From Lentisphaerae bacterium GWF2_50_93 (GTDB taxonomy: Bacteria > Verrucomicrobiota > Lentisphaeria > Victivallales > GWF2-50-93), in assembly GCA_001804815.1 (NCBI GenBank), contig MHBI01000091.1:1-63134 (forward strand): a stretch of 63,134 bases of DNA, in the 5' to 3' direction. Below are positions 40,079-49,900 of this stretch, in pieces; positions within the stretch are counted from its first letter, which is position 1, and every line of letters starts with the position of its first letter. The position numbers were made by a program, and so were the translations under genes. The notes under the pieces were generated by a model, which was not told the DNA's origin, did no database searches, and saw only the letters and a list, made by a program, of their open reading frames with translations.

Positions 40079-41476
40079 TCATAGGAAATCCGCCACGCTT
40101 CTCAGACCGGGCTGGATTTCGTTCCGGTTGATCGCGGCGAGATCCTTGAACAGGTTTCTCGCAGCCTGGGAATTCTGCCTTACAGGATACGCGAGCAGCG
40201 CCCTTGCAAGCATCTGCGGATCATCCGTTGCAATTGCGTCTCCGAGCATCGTCTGATGGGTGGCGAGCGACGCGATCAGCCCGTAGACTGCGTCCGGAAC
40301 GGAATATTTACCCGCAGGAACAATCTTGCCGCGGTCGATTATCTGTGAATATTCCAGCACGGTCCTGTCCTTGAAGCCTTCGACGGCACCGTTGTTGGGA
40401 CGGCTTACAGCGATTTTAAATTTTTCCACGCCAGCCAGAGCCTTCATTATCTTGACGAAGATATCGTTGTCCTGCCGTTTGAAGACAAAGTTTTTCTTCC
40501 AGCATGTATCCCAGAACTGCTTGTCGGTGTCCTGGAACAGCCATTTCTGGAACTCCTCGTCGGCCTTCTTCCTATGTTTGAAATTGTCATCGAGCGACTT
40601 CTTGATCTGGCTTCTGCTCCTTGGAACAAATCTTTTCAATGACTTGTCCAGATCAGATTCATAGTCGAGATGGAGCATTCCATCGCCCTCGGTTGAAAAG
40701 ATGAGCACGCCAAGTTCCCTGTAGAACCTGACAATGTTATATATACTGTTCAGGATGTTCCTCTTTGACGCCGGATCCCAGAAAGGCTGGAGTTTTGGAG
40801 CCTTCCATCCCGGCCGGCTTATTGCCTTGTCGATGGTTTTAAAGATATCCTTGCCTGCAGCAGTGCCCTTTACGATGAAGCTGAGATGGTTGATTCCGGC
40901 GGCATCGACGTCGAAATCCTCTCGTTCCTCATCCCTGCCAAGGATACGTGAAAGATCCCACATATGGTTCGTGTAACCCTGGCATACGCCTACAGCGCTG
41001 ATCTTGGTGTGGTTGTTTATCATTCCGCTGTGCACGGCGACGGGATTGGCGAAGTCGACAAGCAGAGCCTTTGGGCAGTGCTTCTCCATCTTGCGTGCGA
41101 CATCAAGCAGTATCGGCGCGCCCTTCAAGGCTAGGAAAGCTCCGTTTGGCGATACATTGTCGGATGGAACGAATCCATTCCTCAGAGAAACATCGTTGCC
41201 GAGTTCATAGCTCATAGGCGAACCCGCCATGAGAATTACTCCGACCATGTCGGCGCCACCAAGATTCTTTTCAAGGTTTGAACCCCAGGTTATCTTGCAG
41301 TTAAGGCCCTTGCATTCCGGGGTCTTCATCAGCATCCTGCCCATCGCCTCGGCACGGGACACGTTCAGGTCATGGAGATGGATCGCGCCATCTGTAAAAA
41401 CCTTCTTTTCCTTCATCGCTCCGCGGAGAATGCCCAACAATCTTAAAGATCCTCCTCCTACAAATACAGCTTTCAT
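40079..41476 (-). CDS. GH4-family NAD/Mn-dependent glycosidase
   Basis: A 465-residue cytoplasmic protein. The N-terminus KAVFVGGGSLRLLGI is the NAD-binding start of GH4. It is followed by IHLHDLNVSRAEAM, LVDFANPVAVHSG, the metal-cysteine region VGVCQGYTNHM and the AGINHLSFI block. GH4 enzymes use an oxidation/elimination mechanism on alpha- or beta-glycosides, including glucuronides and galactosides. The CQG motif in place of the usual CHS or CNS gives no clear substrate. AGGAGATAA precedes the ATG. It lies 115 bases downstream of the GH5 gene on the same strand. Confidence 0.9.
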   Translation of the reverse strand: MKAVFVGGGSLRLLGILRGAMKEKKVFTDGAIHLHDLNVSRAEAMGRMLMKTPECKGLNCKITWGSNLEKNLGGADMVGVILMAGSPMSYELGNDVSLRNGFVPSDNVSPNGAFLALKGAPILLDVARKMEKHCPKALLVDFANPVAVHSGMINNHTKISAVGVCQGYTNHMWDLSRILGRDEEREDFDVDAAGINHLSFIVKGTAAGKDIFKTIDKAISRPGWKAPKLQPFWDPASKRNILNSIYNIVRFYRELGVLIFSTEGDGMLHLDYESDLDKSLKRFVPRSRSQIKKSLDDNFKHRKKADEEFQKWLFQDTDKQFWDTCWKKNFVFKRQDNDIFVKIMKALAGVEKFKIAVSRPNNGAVEGFKDRTVLEYSQIIDRGKIVPAGKYSVPDAVYGLIASLATHQTMLGDAIATDDPQMLARALLAYPVRQNSQAARNLFKDLAAINRNEIQPGLRSVADFL

Positions 41477-41591
41477 TTATCTCCTAATGTTATTTAATTG
41501 CTGGATGATTAATCGCCGTATCTATAAGTACGCCCCTTTGGGTAATCCAGCTCCACCGCCTTCCTGATGCCCAGGCGTTTTTCCGAATTCA

Positions 41592-42623
41592 TCATATTGT
41601 GCCTAGCATCACCTCGGCGATGCCGGTGCTTTTTCCGTGGTTGTCGAGGATTCCGAATTCTCCCTTGTAGTCCCAGTTGCCCCATCCGATCTTATGCTCG
41701 TTAAACACAGAGATCAGATCGCGGTACCAGGCCAGACGCACAGGCTGGGGCGCCAGGTCGATGACCCCGAACTCGCCGCAGTAGAGCGGAAGTCCGGTAT
41801 TCCGTGAAACTGCCAGCGGTTTTGCAAGATCAGTTATTATGGCATTCCGGTCATAGTGCTTGTTGAGCTCGTCAAGCTTCAGGCTTACCATCCGGGAGCC
41901 TTTCGGCATCACGACTTCACCGAGATGCCCGGCCGGTATCGGCTGTCCAGGATATTGGACCGGTCCTTCATACATCTTCCCTTCCGGACACCACCAGGCG
42001 CGGTGGTGGGTTACAAGCATCGGGTAATAGAAATGGAATGTCAGGATCGTATTCCTGTCGTCAGGCACCTGGAGCTGATCAAAGGTCGTGACCGAATTCC
42101 AACGGTTGGAGCCAAAGACAATTGTCCTTTGTGGTTCGAGATCCCGGATTGCCTTGAACGCGAGCATGGCGACACGGTTCCAGTCCTGCGGATCGCCCGC
42201 GACAGGTTCGTTCATGAGCTCATATGACACCTTGTCGGTTGAACGGATCTTGAGCCGCGCGGAGAGCTGTCTCCACATGTCTGCGAATTTCGCAGCTTCT
42301 CCGGGATCGGTGAACAGCCTGGGTTCCGTTGACTGGTTGAAGAAATGGCTTCTTAGAATATGCAGATCAACGATGATCTTCAGTCCCGAATCCGCGGCCC
42401 AGTCCACGGCTGAATCCATGAGATCGAAGGCCTCGTTTTCCTGCCTGCCAGATTCGTCCCACATCTGCACTTCGTCAATGGGCAGGCGTATATGGTCAAA
42501 ACCCCAGTCCGCTATGCGTTTCACGTCGTCGCAGTTGAAATATTTCCGCCGGTCGGCGCCGCGCTTGTCGCTCTGGCTGAGCCAGTGCGATATGTTTGTT
42601 CCACGATTGACTTTGTAGGACAT
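41592..42623 (-). CDS. GH5-family endoglucanase-like enzyme, no signal peptide
   Basis: A 343-residue protein starting MSYKVNRGTNISHWLSQSDK. The GH5 landmarks are DHIRLPIDE, IIVDLHILRSHF, the acid/base Glu in YELMNEPVAGD, the TFHFYYPM histidine region and the nucleophile Glu in LYCGEFGVI. The length is that of a single catalytic domain. The absence of a signal peptide suggests action on imported oligosaccharides or an unusual export route. AAGGGGAAAT precedes the ATG. It leads the GH5-GH4 pair. Confidence 0.92.
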   Translation of the reverse strand: MSYKVNRGTNISHWLSQSDKRGADRRKYFNCDDVKRIADWGFDHIRLPIDEVQMWDESGRQENEAFDLMDSAVDWAADSGLKIIVDLHILRSHFFNQSTEPRLFTDPGEAAKFADMWRQLSARLKIRSTDKVSYELMNEPVAGDPQDWNRVAMLAFKAIRDLEPQRTIVFGSNRWNSVTTFDQLQVPDDRNTILTFHFYYPMLVTHHRAWWCPEGKMYEGPVQYPGQPIPAGHLGEVVMPKGSRMVSLKLDELNKHYDRNAIITDLAKPLAVSRNTGLPLYCGEFGVIDLAPQPVRLAWYRDLISVFNEHKIGWGNWDYKGEFGILDNHGKSTGIAEVMLGTI

Positions 42624-42755
42624 TATTTATTTCCCCTTTTGGATTACAATATCATTTTCAGGGAGGGAGTTCAATAATTACTTTTGACGAACTGAAATAT
42701 TGGGCATGGCGATGGTAAGGCGTCAGGCTTACTTGGGCTGATATCACTTTTACCG

Positions 42756-42813
42756 AAGTATGGCGTTTTCGATGAAAACGCCTCGAGACGGTTTCGGCGA
42801 AACCGTCATACTT
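42756..42813. repeat. Cloverleaf twin-hairpin repeat, copy 5 (divergent)
   Basis: Outer arms AAGTATG (42756-42762) and CATACTT (42807-42813), with hairpins GGCGTTTTCGATGAAAACGCC (10-base stems) and GACGGTTTCGGCGAAACCGT plus C. The stems differ in sequence from copies 1-4 but keep full pairing. The gap 42624-43068 holds nothing else I can support. Confidence 0.8.
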
Positions 42814-43068
42814 GGTCGGTTTGCGTGCAAAAAAGGTAAGATCAAACAATCAAACAGTAAGACTGACGCATTGCTGGCGGTGTTTATTTTTGTCCATGAC
42901 GTACAAATCGACATCAAGATCATGATTGCGTTCTCTGGAAGATTCGCTGATTTGTTATTAACATGCACAATTATGGTGCTTTTGTACATTGATAGGTATG
43001 TGGATGGGATTTAAAGTATCCCCCGTTATTTAAAAAATTACTAAATTGGTTTATAAAAGGGAAAAGAA

Positions 43069-45117
43069 ATGAAAATCCATAAAGTCCAGAAAAGCCCGAT
43101 CAAGTCTTCAGCGGCGGATCTCGTGGCCGACAGGTTCCGCCAGATCCATCTCGACTTCCACACCTCCGAGCACATCCCCGACGTAGGATCCGAGTTTGAT
43201 GCGGAAGTCTTTGCATCCAGGCTTGCCGATGCGAAAGTCAACTGGGTTACACTTTTCGCCAAATGCCACCACGGCCTCAGCTATTATCCTACGAAGGTCG
43301 GTACCGTGCATCCGTCACTCAAGTTCGATCTCCTCGGCGAACAGATCGAGGCGTGCCGCAGGAAAGGAATCGTCACTCCCGCATATATAAGCGTCAGGGT
43401 CGACGAGAACAACGCCAAGGTCCATCCGGAATGGATTGGCAGGATGAAGGACAACAAGTTCTGGAAATGGGGCGACGCCCTGACCGCCGGCTGGTTCAAC
43501 CACTGCATGAACAATACCGAATATGTGGACCAGCTCATCGCACAGGCCGAGGAAGTAATCAAGTGGTATGACGTCGAGGGGATATTCTATGACATGTGCT
43601 ACAACCCGGATCCCGGATGCTACTGTCCGCGCTGCTATGACTCCATGACGAAGCTCGGACTTGATTTCACCAGCGACGCCGACCACAAAAAATTTGAATA
43701 CACGATGACCAGGGACTACACCAGGAAGATCACGAAGGCTGTCCGCGGAATCAAGAAGAACGCGACAATTTTCTTCAACGGAAGGATGAGGCCTGGAATC
43801 TGCGATGAGCTCGACGTGTTCAGCCATCTGGAAATCGAGGCGCTGCCTACAGGCGGCTGGGGATATGCGTTCTTTCCGATACATGCGAGATACGCGAGGA
43901 CAATCGGAATGCCGGTACAGGGCATGACCGGGCGCTTCCACAAGAGCTGGGCCGATTTCGGCGGACTCAAGACCGAAGACCAGTTCCTCTACGAGACTGG
44001 CTCGATCCTTGCGGCGAACTGTGTTATGAATGTGGGAGACCAGTGCCATCCGAGAGGAATCCTTGACAAGGGCGCGTACCAGATGATCGGCAAGGCGTTC
44101 AGCCATGTCGAGAAATGCGAGCCATGGTGCGCGAAGGCTGAGCATGTCGCAGAAGTCGCCGTTGTGATGCTTCCTGCCACCGCAGAGGAATCAAAGTCCT
44201 CGGCGTTGGGCGGTCCGAAAGCTATTTCGCAGAGCCAGGACGGCGCAGGCAGGATGCTCCTTGAACTTAAACAGCAGTTCGACCTCGTCTATCCCGCTCA
44301 GGATCTTTCAAAGTACAAGGTACTTGTCCTTCCCGACAACGGCTACGTTTCTCCTGAATTTGCAAAAAGACTTTCCGCATACATCAAGAAAGGTGTTGCG
44401 GTGATTGCGTCCCACAAGGCCGGGCTTGAAGACGGGAAATTCGCCGTCTCTGAACTCCCTGCGAAATTCGCAAAGGACAATGAGTACAAGCCGTCATACC
44501 TGAAGCTCGGGGCAAAACTTGGAAAGGGCCTTCCAGAAAGCGAATTTGTGTTCTACGAGGACAGCGCACTTGTTGATCCGGTAAAAGGCGCAGAATCCTT
44601 TGGCAATCTCTGCACAAGCTATTTCAACAGGAAGTTCGACAGGTTCTGCTCGCACAACCAGACGCCGTTCGACAAGGTCCTGAAGAATCCTGTCGTAGTC
44701 GTCAAGGGCAACGTGGCTTATGCCGCGCCTGCGATCTTCATGGCATACAGGGAACATGCGTTCCCGGTCTACAAGACGATATTCAAGTTCATTCTTGAAA
44801 AGCTGCTTGCGGAACCTCTCGTGAAGGCGGTTGCGCCTTCCGCGATGGAGATTTCCCTCAACAAGCAGAACAATCCAAAGCGCGTGATCGCACATCTTGT
44901 CAATTTCCAGCCGCAGCGCAGGCATACCAACGTGGAATGGATCGAGGAGCTCTATCCTGTCAGCAACATCGCTCTTGATGTGAAGACAGGATTTGTTCCA
45001 GGGGCAGTCTACCTTGCGCCGGACAGGAAGGAGATCCCGTTTGAAATGTCAGGAGACTACTGCCGTGTGACAGTGCCAGAAGTGAAGGCGCACCAGATGG
45101 TGGTATTCGAGAAGTAG
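43069..45117 (+). CDS. Putative glycosidase-like barrel protein with trimerisation domain
   Basis: A 682-residue cytoplasmic protein. The barrel-like N-terminal half has HLDFHTSEHIP, WVTLFAKCHHGLSYYPTKVG, VEGIFYDMCYN with an acidic residue, and a cysteine cluster GCYCPRCYDS reminiscent of the GH42 zinc site. The segment from about residue 360 (VAEVAVVMLPATAEE ... YKVLVLPDNGYVSPEFAKRL) fits a beta-galactosidase trimerisation or amidotransferase-like domain. It resembles proteins annotated as alpha-L-fucosidase-like or GH-A-like hydrolases, without a sure catalytic pair. AAAAGGGAA precedes the ATG. It is divergent from the GH5-GH4 pair. Confidence 0.7.
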   Translation: MKIHKVQKSPIKSSAADLVADRFRQIHLDFHTSEHIPDVGSEFDAEVFASRLADAKVNWVTLFAKCHHGLSYYPTKVGTVHPSLKFDLLGEQIEACRRKGIVTPAYISVRVDENNAKVHPEWIGRMKDNKFWKWGDALTAGWFNHCMNNTEYVDQLIAQAEEVIKWYDVEGIFYDMCYNPDPGCYCPRCYDSMTKLGLDFTSDADHKKFEYTMTRDYTRKITKAVRGIKKNATIFFNGRMRPGICDELDVFSHLEIEALPTGGWGYAFFPIHARYARTIGMPVQGMTGRFHKSWADFGGLKTEDQFLYETGSILAANCVMNVGDQCHPRGILDKGAYQMIGKAFSHVEKCEPWCAKAEHVAEVAVVMLPATAEESKSSALGGPKAISQSQDGAGRMLLELKQQFDLVYPAQDLSKYKVLVLPDNGYVSPEFAKRLSAYIKKGVAVIASHKAGLEDGKFAVSELPAKFAKDNEYKPSYLKLGAKLGKGLPESEFVFYEDSALVDPVKGAESFGNLCTSYFNRKFDRFCSHNQTPFDKVLKNPVVVVKGNVAYAAPAIFMAYREHAFPVYKTIFKFILEKLLAEPLVKAVAPSAMEISLNKQNNPKRVIAHLVNFQPQRRHTNVEWIEELYPVSNIALDVKTGFVPGAVYLAPDRKEIPFEMSGDYCRVTVPEVKAHQMVVFEK

Positions 45118-45138
45118 GTACATGCTTCAGCTTGTACC
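45117..45138. terminator. Stem-loop after the barrel protein gene
   Basis: GGTACA and TGTACC pair around a ten-base loop directly after the stop codon. There is only a short T run (TTTT after 45140), so termination is tentative. Confidence 0.35.
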
Positions 45139-45198
45139 ATGTTTTAGGTGTCAGCCGTAGTCCTCCTGCGGAGATCTGAACTTTTATCAATAAGAAAA

Positions 45199-45247
45199 TT
45201 AACCACAGAGTTCGCAGAGTGGGGATTCTCTGTGTTCTCTGTGGTTG
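45199..45247. repeat. Short AACCACAGAG inverted repeat
   Basis: TTAACCACAGAG at the left and CTCTGTGGTT at the right, with internal GCAGAG/CTCTGTG words. A short relative of the element at 18456-18577. Confidence 0.6.
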
Positions 45248-45279
45248 AATTTAAATGAAGTTAACCTTGAAGGGCGTAC

Positions 45280-45570
45280 CTACTTTTCGAAAGTTCCGCC
45301 GGAAATCTCGCGGCTGATCTCGCGGCGGGAGGAATCGTAGAAAATTTCAATTTGTATCATCCTGAAGCATTTCGAGTCCATGACTTCCTTCTTCAGGACG
45401 TATGCCGGACCGTCGTCATCATAGGTAGGATTCAGATCCCGGTCAGGAAATACCTTTATCGTGACGCTCTCCCCGCATTTCCCGCACTTGATGCGGTATT
45501 CGATGAATCCGCCGGCAGGGCTTGCCGGACCGGAAAGGAAATCAGATATTTTTTTCAATAGCTTTTTCAT
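45280..45570 (-). CDS. Hypothetical 96-residue protein with one zinc-knuckle pair
   Basis: An acidic/basic protein with CGKCGE near residue 32 in a strand (YRIKCGKCGESVTIKVF), then a DLNPTYDDDGPAYVLKKEV segment. Only one CxxC pair is obvious, with one more Cys downstream (SKCFRM), so metal binding is possible but unproven. AGGAAGG lies upstream. It is downstream of the Fur-family gene on the same strand, 47 bases away. I do not recognise a function. Confidence 0.6.
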   Translation of the reverse strand: MKKLLKKISDFLSGPASPAGGFIEYRIKCGKCGESVTIKVFPDRDLNPTYDDDGPAYVLKKEVMDSKCFRMIQIEIFYDSSRREISREISGGTFEK

Positions 45571-45617
45571 TATGCTCTTTAACCTTCCTGGAGATTGAAT
45601 GCCGCAGAATCAGGTTA

Positions 45618-46073
45618 TCATGTCAATTTTGATTTCCTGCACTTGTTGCATAATCCCCTCACTTCGACATGGACATATTCCGCCTTGCCAAGCTCATCAA
45701 TCTCCATTGGCGTCGAGATCCTGTTGAATTCCTCGCTGTAGAAATCCTTTATCGTTCCGCATTTTCCACATATGAAATGGTGGTGGGGCTCCATGTTGGC
45801 GTCATACCTCGTTCTTTCAAGTCCCGGCGAGACCCGGGAAATGGCACCCTTCTCCTCAAAAGTCCTCATTGCCCTATAGACCGTATCGAAAGAGAGGGAA
45901 GGCATGCGTTTCCTGATTGCAGTATATACGCTTTCCGCATCGGGATGTTCGGTCGACCCAATCAGCTCGGAATATATCTCGAACCTCTGCTGTGTGGACT
46001 TCAATCCATGATTCCTGCAGATTCCCGCGAACTCCGCAAATCCGATCTTTCTTTTATGCATGCACGCCTTCAT
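45618..46073 (-). CDS. Fur/PerR-family metal-dependent regulator
   Basis: A 151-residue protein. The winged helix (GLKSTQQRFEIYSELIGSTE, SFDTVYRAMRTFEEKG) is followed by the metal region MEPHHHFICGKCGTIKDF and the C-terminal CNKCRKS, giving the two CxxC structural zinc pairs and the histidine cluster of Fur/PerR proteins. It would repress iron or peroxide genes in the metal-bound state. The ATG at 46061 is an alternative start with GAAGGCG before it. The promoter region is AT-rich with a possible box. It is divergent from the flavodoxin-type reductase gene. Confidence 0.93.
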   Translation of the reverse strand: MKACMHKRKIGFAEFAGICRNHGLKSTQQRFEIYSELIGSTEHPDAESVYTAIRKRMPSLSFDTVYRAMRTFEEKGAISRVSPGLERTRYDANMEPHHHFICGKCGTIKDFYSEEFNRISTPMEIDELGKAEYVHVEVRGLCNKCRKSKLT

Positions 46074-46083
46074 ATGTCTTTAA

Positions 46084-46130
46084 TATTAATTATTATTACT
46101 ATTTAATACTTGTAATGCATATCATGTCAA
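46084..46130 (-). promoter_or_regulatory. Promoter and possible Fur/PerR box of the Fur-family gene
   Basis: On the minus strand TTGACA (complement of 46125-46130; another at 46131-46136), a 16-base spacer, TATTAA (complement of 46103-46108), then TAGTAATAATAATTAATATT. The last stretch loosely matches the 7-1-7 boxes of this family. Confidence 0.45.
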
Positions 46131-46218
46131 TGTCAAGTACTCGAATGTTATCAGTGTCTTCTCAAAGGATGACGGATGGATTTATTTAACTGAAATAACA
46201 TCGGAAAGGGAATCGAAC

Positions 46219-46914
46219 ATGAAAATACTTGGCATATGTGGAAGCCCGCGTCCGGAAAAGATATCCGCGACTTACAGGGTGATGGACGTGCTGCTGAAGG
46301 AAACCGGGCACGAATATGAGCTTGTTTCACTGCGCAATCTCAAATTCTCCGGCTGCACCGCCTGTCTGGGATGCGCAAAGGACAATGTGTGCAGGATACA
46401 TGACGACCTTTTTGCATTGAGGGACAAGATCATCAGCGCGGACGCGTTTGTGATCGGATCACCTAATTATTTTTCCGGGATGAGCTCGCTAGCACATGCT
46501 TTCCTTGAGAGGTGGTTCCAGTTCCGCCACCAGGAAGGAAAACTCGTCTGGGGCAAGCTTGCCGTCGCCGTCGGAGTCGGAAGCATGGGGGGATCGCCGG
46601 TGGTGGAGCAGATCGAGAAGTTCATGGCATACAACCTGGTGAAAACCGTCGACACCCTTTCCGTGAACGGCAATCCTTCGTGTTTCTACTGCGGATATGG
46701 GAAGACGTGCGAGATGGGCGTTCCCAGGATGATGGGCATTGGATGTCCTGAGCCTTCGAGCATTCCAGACATCCTGGATAATCCTGATATAAGAAAAGCC
46801 GCAGCTGAGGCAGGTGCGAGGCTGGGCAGGATTCTGTCAGGAGGATATGACAGGAGGCTTGTGGCGCTTGAGATGCAGGAGCTGCTTTCGGACTGTCTCA
46901 AGGAAAATGTCTAA
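46219..46914 (+). CDS. NADPH-dependent FMN reductase/iron-sulfur flavoprotein-like
   Basis: A 231-residue flavodoxin-fold protein. MKILGICGSPRPEKISA is the FMN phosphate loop, GCTACLGCAKDNVC gives the cysteine motif of the iron-sulfur flavoprotein group (compact spacing), and FVIGSPNYFSGMSS is the second flavin contact. A further CFYCGYGKTC lies near the C-terminus. It would shuttle electrons with FMN. AAGGGAA precedes the ATG. Divergence from a Fur-family gene suggests a redox or metal-stress response. Confidence 0.88.
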   Translation: MKILGICGSPRPEKISATYRVMDVLLKETGHEYELVSLRNLKFSGCTACLGCAKDNVCRIHDDLFALRDKIISADAFVIGSPNYFSGMSSLAHAFLERWFQFRHQEGKLVWGKLAVAVGVGSMGGSPVVEQIEKFMAYNLVKTVDTLSVNGNPSCFYCGYGKTCEMGVPRMMGIGCPEPSSIPDILDNPDIRKAAAEAGARLGRILSGGYDRRLVALEMQELLSDCLKENV

Positions 46915-46936
46915 AAACGGAGTGGAGTTCTTATAT

Positions 46937-49900
46937 ATGCTTATATTCAAGTGCATGAATTGCGGAAGCCATCTGCAGGCCGAATATGTCGACATCGGAG
47001 AGCTTGTAGAGTGTCCGGAATGCAAGTTCGCACAGATAATTCCCGAACCTGTGATTGCACGCGGAGGATACTTTGAAGAATACATGATCAAGGATCTGCT
47101 TGCATCGGGCCTGCTTTGGAATTCGTATCATGCGCAGACTTTGAAGGAAGGCATCCTGGTCGATTCCGTATTGAAAATACCGACCGGCTTCCTCCTGAAA
47201 AGAGTGTCAAGTTTCAAGGCCATGTACGACATCATAAAGGTGGCCGGGAGTTCAGACATGAAGGAATTCCAGGTTCTTACCGACAGCAGCATGGCGGACG
47301 GGCGCAGCTATTTCGCCTATGAATACGTGAAGAATCTCAGGTCCATCTCATCTTTCGCCTTGAATGCTCCTGTCCGTGATGCGGACGCATTGAAAGTGGC
47401 CAGAAAGGTGGCGGCAGCCCTTTCGGGAGCATGGAGCAGATGCAATATTGCGCATCTCAATCTTAATCCCGACACTGTAAGGCTGGTGATAAGCAGTCTT
47501 GAGGTCAAGATAAGCGGCTATGCGGTTTCATCATTCCTCGCGTCCGAATCGCGGCTTCTGAACGAAGGACTGAACATATGGGATTTCCGCTACGTATGCC
47601 CGGAATTCATCAGGGACGGGAAGCGTGACAGCCAGGCGTTCGACATCTATTCCCTTGGACGGATTCTCTTTTTCATGCTTTCAGGAGTTCATCCGCCGGA
47701 ACACGATGAGGCCGGAAACCCTACGGGAGGTCCGCTTACGGAGAATCTGATTGCAGCCAATCCATATCTTTCCATGCCCATCATGGCGTTGGTCAATTCA
47801 ATGACCGAACCTGATCCGCGGCACCGGATTTCCACCTGGGACGAGGCGATACAGCGGATCGACGCAGTACTCCTCGAAATAAGTCCTGAATACCAGGTGA
47901 TCGAGTACAGGAAGAAGTTCAACATATGGAAGGGGTATACTGCTCCTGCCGCAAGATCCAGGATAAGTGAACCTGAAGGTCTGAAGGCTGGAAGGCCTGA
48001 AAAGAAGGCTTATTTCGCAAGTCCCGGGAAAAAGCTGATTGTAAATACGCCTGCGGGGCGGGTGTCTGCCAGAGATGCCATAAGGGCTGTCAACATGAAA
48101 TGGCAGATGCAACGTGAATCATCTGAGCTCGCCAGCTGGAAAGCCATGGTAATCTTCTTATTGCTGATTACTGTCGTAGCTGCGGCATTCATTTGCAAGC
48201 AAGCCCTTTCCCTTCCTGATGCGGCGCCGACTGACGTGGAACAGCCTCAGCAGGCTGTCTCTGAAGCTCCCGGGGCGGAAACTGTTCCTGTCAAAACTCC
48301 GGATTCCGGAACTACAGAACCTGTCAGACAGAAACCTGCGGAAGTGCAGGGCAAGCCGGTATCTAAGTCCTCCCTCCAGGAGAAATACGCCGAGATCGAG
48401 GATTTCCTCAAAGGCAATCCGGAAGGTTTTGACTCGGCAATAATGAAATATGAGGAGTTGAAGAGACCCTACGTGCTGGAGAACAACGCGAAGCTTGTCG
48501 GAGATATCAATGAAAAGATATTCGACCTGGAGAAAAGGAAGCAGGAGAAGGTGGACAAGGCTGTCAGCGATATGTTGAAGTCCATAACGCCGTTCCTGGA
48601 GAAAAACGAAAAGGACAAGGCCGTGCTCATGCTGGACTCCTACTCCGGCAGATATGCCGCGGAGACCAAGAGGCAGCGCAAGGAAATCGCCAGGAAGATT
48701 CTGGATGGCATGTCCATTGTCGAGATCAACAGGGGTGAGGCCGTGAAGCTCCTGGACGATGTAATGGAGAAGAACACGAAATTGATCGCGGCCGGTGATT
48801 TTGACAACATGCTTGCGGAAATGAAGGAACTGTTGAAAAAGCCGAAGGATGAGATGGTCGGACAGATCATCAGCTCGTACATCGTCGATATAGGGGAGTT
48901 CAAATCGTTGCGCTCAGATCTGCAGAAGAAGATAATCTCTGAAAAGGCCCTGAGGCTCAAGCTCGGAAGCAAACCCGAGGGAGACGAGATCCTTCTAAAG
49001 GCGCTGGCATACGCTGAACTTGGAGACTACGAAAAGGCATATGAGAACTTCGAGAAGATGCCTTACGGCACCGGATATGTCTTCATAAGCGTGCTTTCCG
49101 AGTCGGAGGCCGTCGCGGCCTTGCGCAGGCTTCTTGAAAAATACGGGATAAGCTATGATGCGGCGCAGCCGGACAAGCTTGGTGAAACCCTATACAAGAA
49201 GCAGATCGACAGCGTCCAGGCACATAAGCTCATGGATGACCTGAAGGCGTTCGAGTCGGATTTCTCCGCTTCACAGGCCTTTACCGGCAACACACTTCTA
49301 CTCGACTCGCTCACGAAATATGCATTCAGCCATTTCAGCCACGAACAGAAGAAAAAAGATAAGGTGATAGTAGTTTCAAGCGGCGGGAATGCGGCTTTGA
49401 ACGGACAAGAACTCCTGTTGATGCTTGAAAAGGCCAACAACTTCACCACCATATACCTTAAGAAGGGTGTATATGGCTTTTCCAGAAAAGGAGACAAGGG
49501 CAGGGATTCAGGGAAGGAAAAGGATACCAGGCTGGAGCAGAGCTCCACTGGGGGCGGTTCGTTCAAGCTGAGCCTTACGGGACTGAAGCTCATAGGGGAG
49601 GAAGGAGTTGTGTTCGAAGACGACATAACGATAACCGCCCAGTCGGTCGAGATATCGGACATAAGGATGGAAAAAGGCAAGTTCAGCATACTTCCAAACA
49701 ACCTTTCAGTCCTTCCCGATTCCGGAAACATCATTGTCAAGAACTGTTATTTCAATGATCTGGAGGCAAGGGTGCACAGGGGGATTGACATTACCTTCGA
49801 CAACTGCTTTTTCAGGGGGCTTATGATAGAGAAGTCGAAGGACGTCCTGCTAACCCACTGCACGATCATCGCCCAGGAGAGGGGCCTTTCCCAGAATGCG

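Noticed and set aside
39902..40084. A 60-codon plus-strand frame next to the Rhs tip
   Set aside because: No ribosome site, low-complexity Ser/Leu composition and no recognisable domain.
42660..43015. Possible tRNA or small RNA in the spacer before the 43069 gene
   Set aside because: No tRNA arms or CCA could be formed; only the cloverleaf repeat is structured.
43315..44145. A 276-codon reverse-strand frame inside the 43069-45117 gene
   Set aside because: It mirrors the codon structure of the sense gene and has no family resemblance or start signal.
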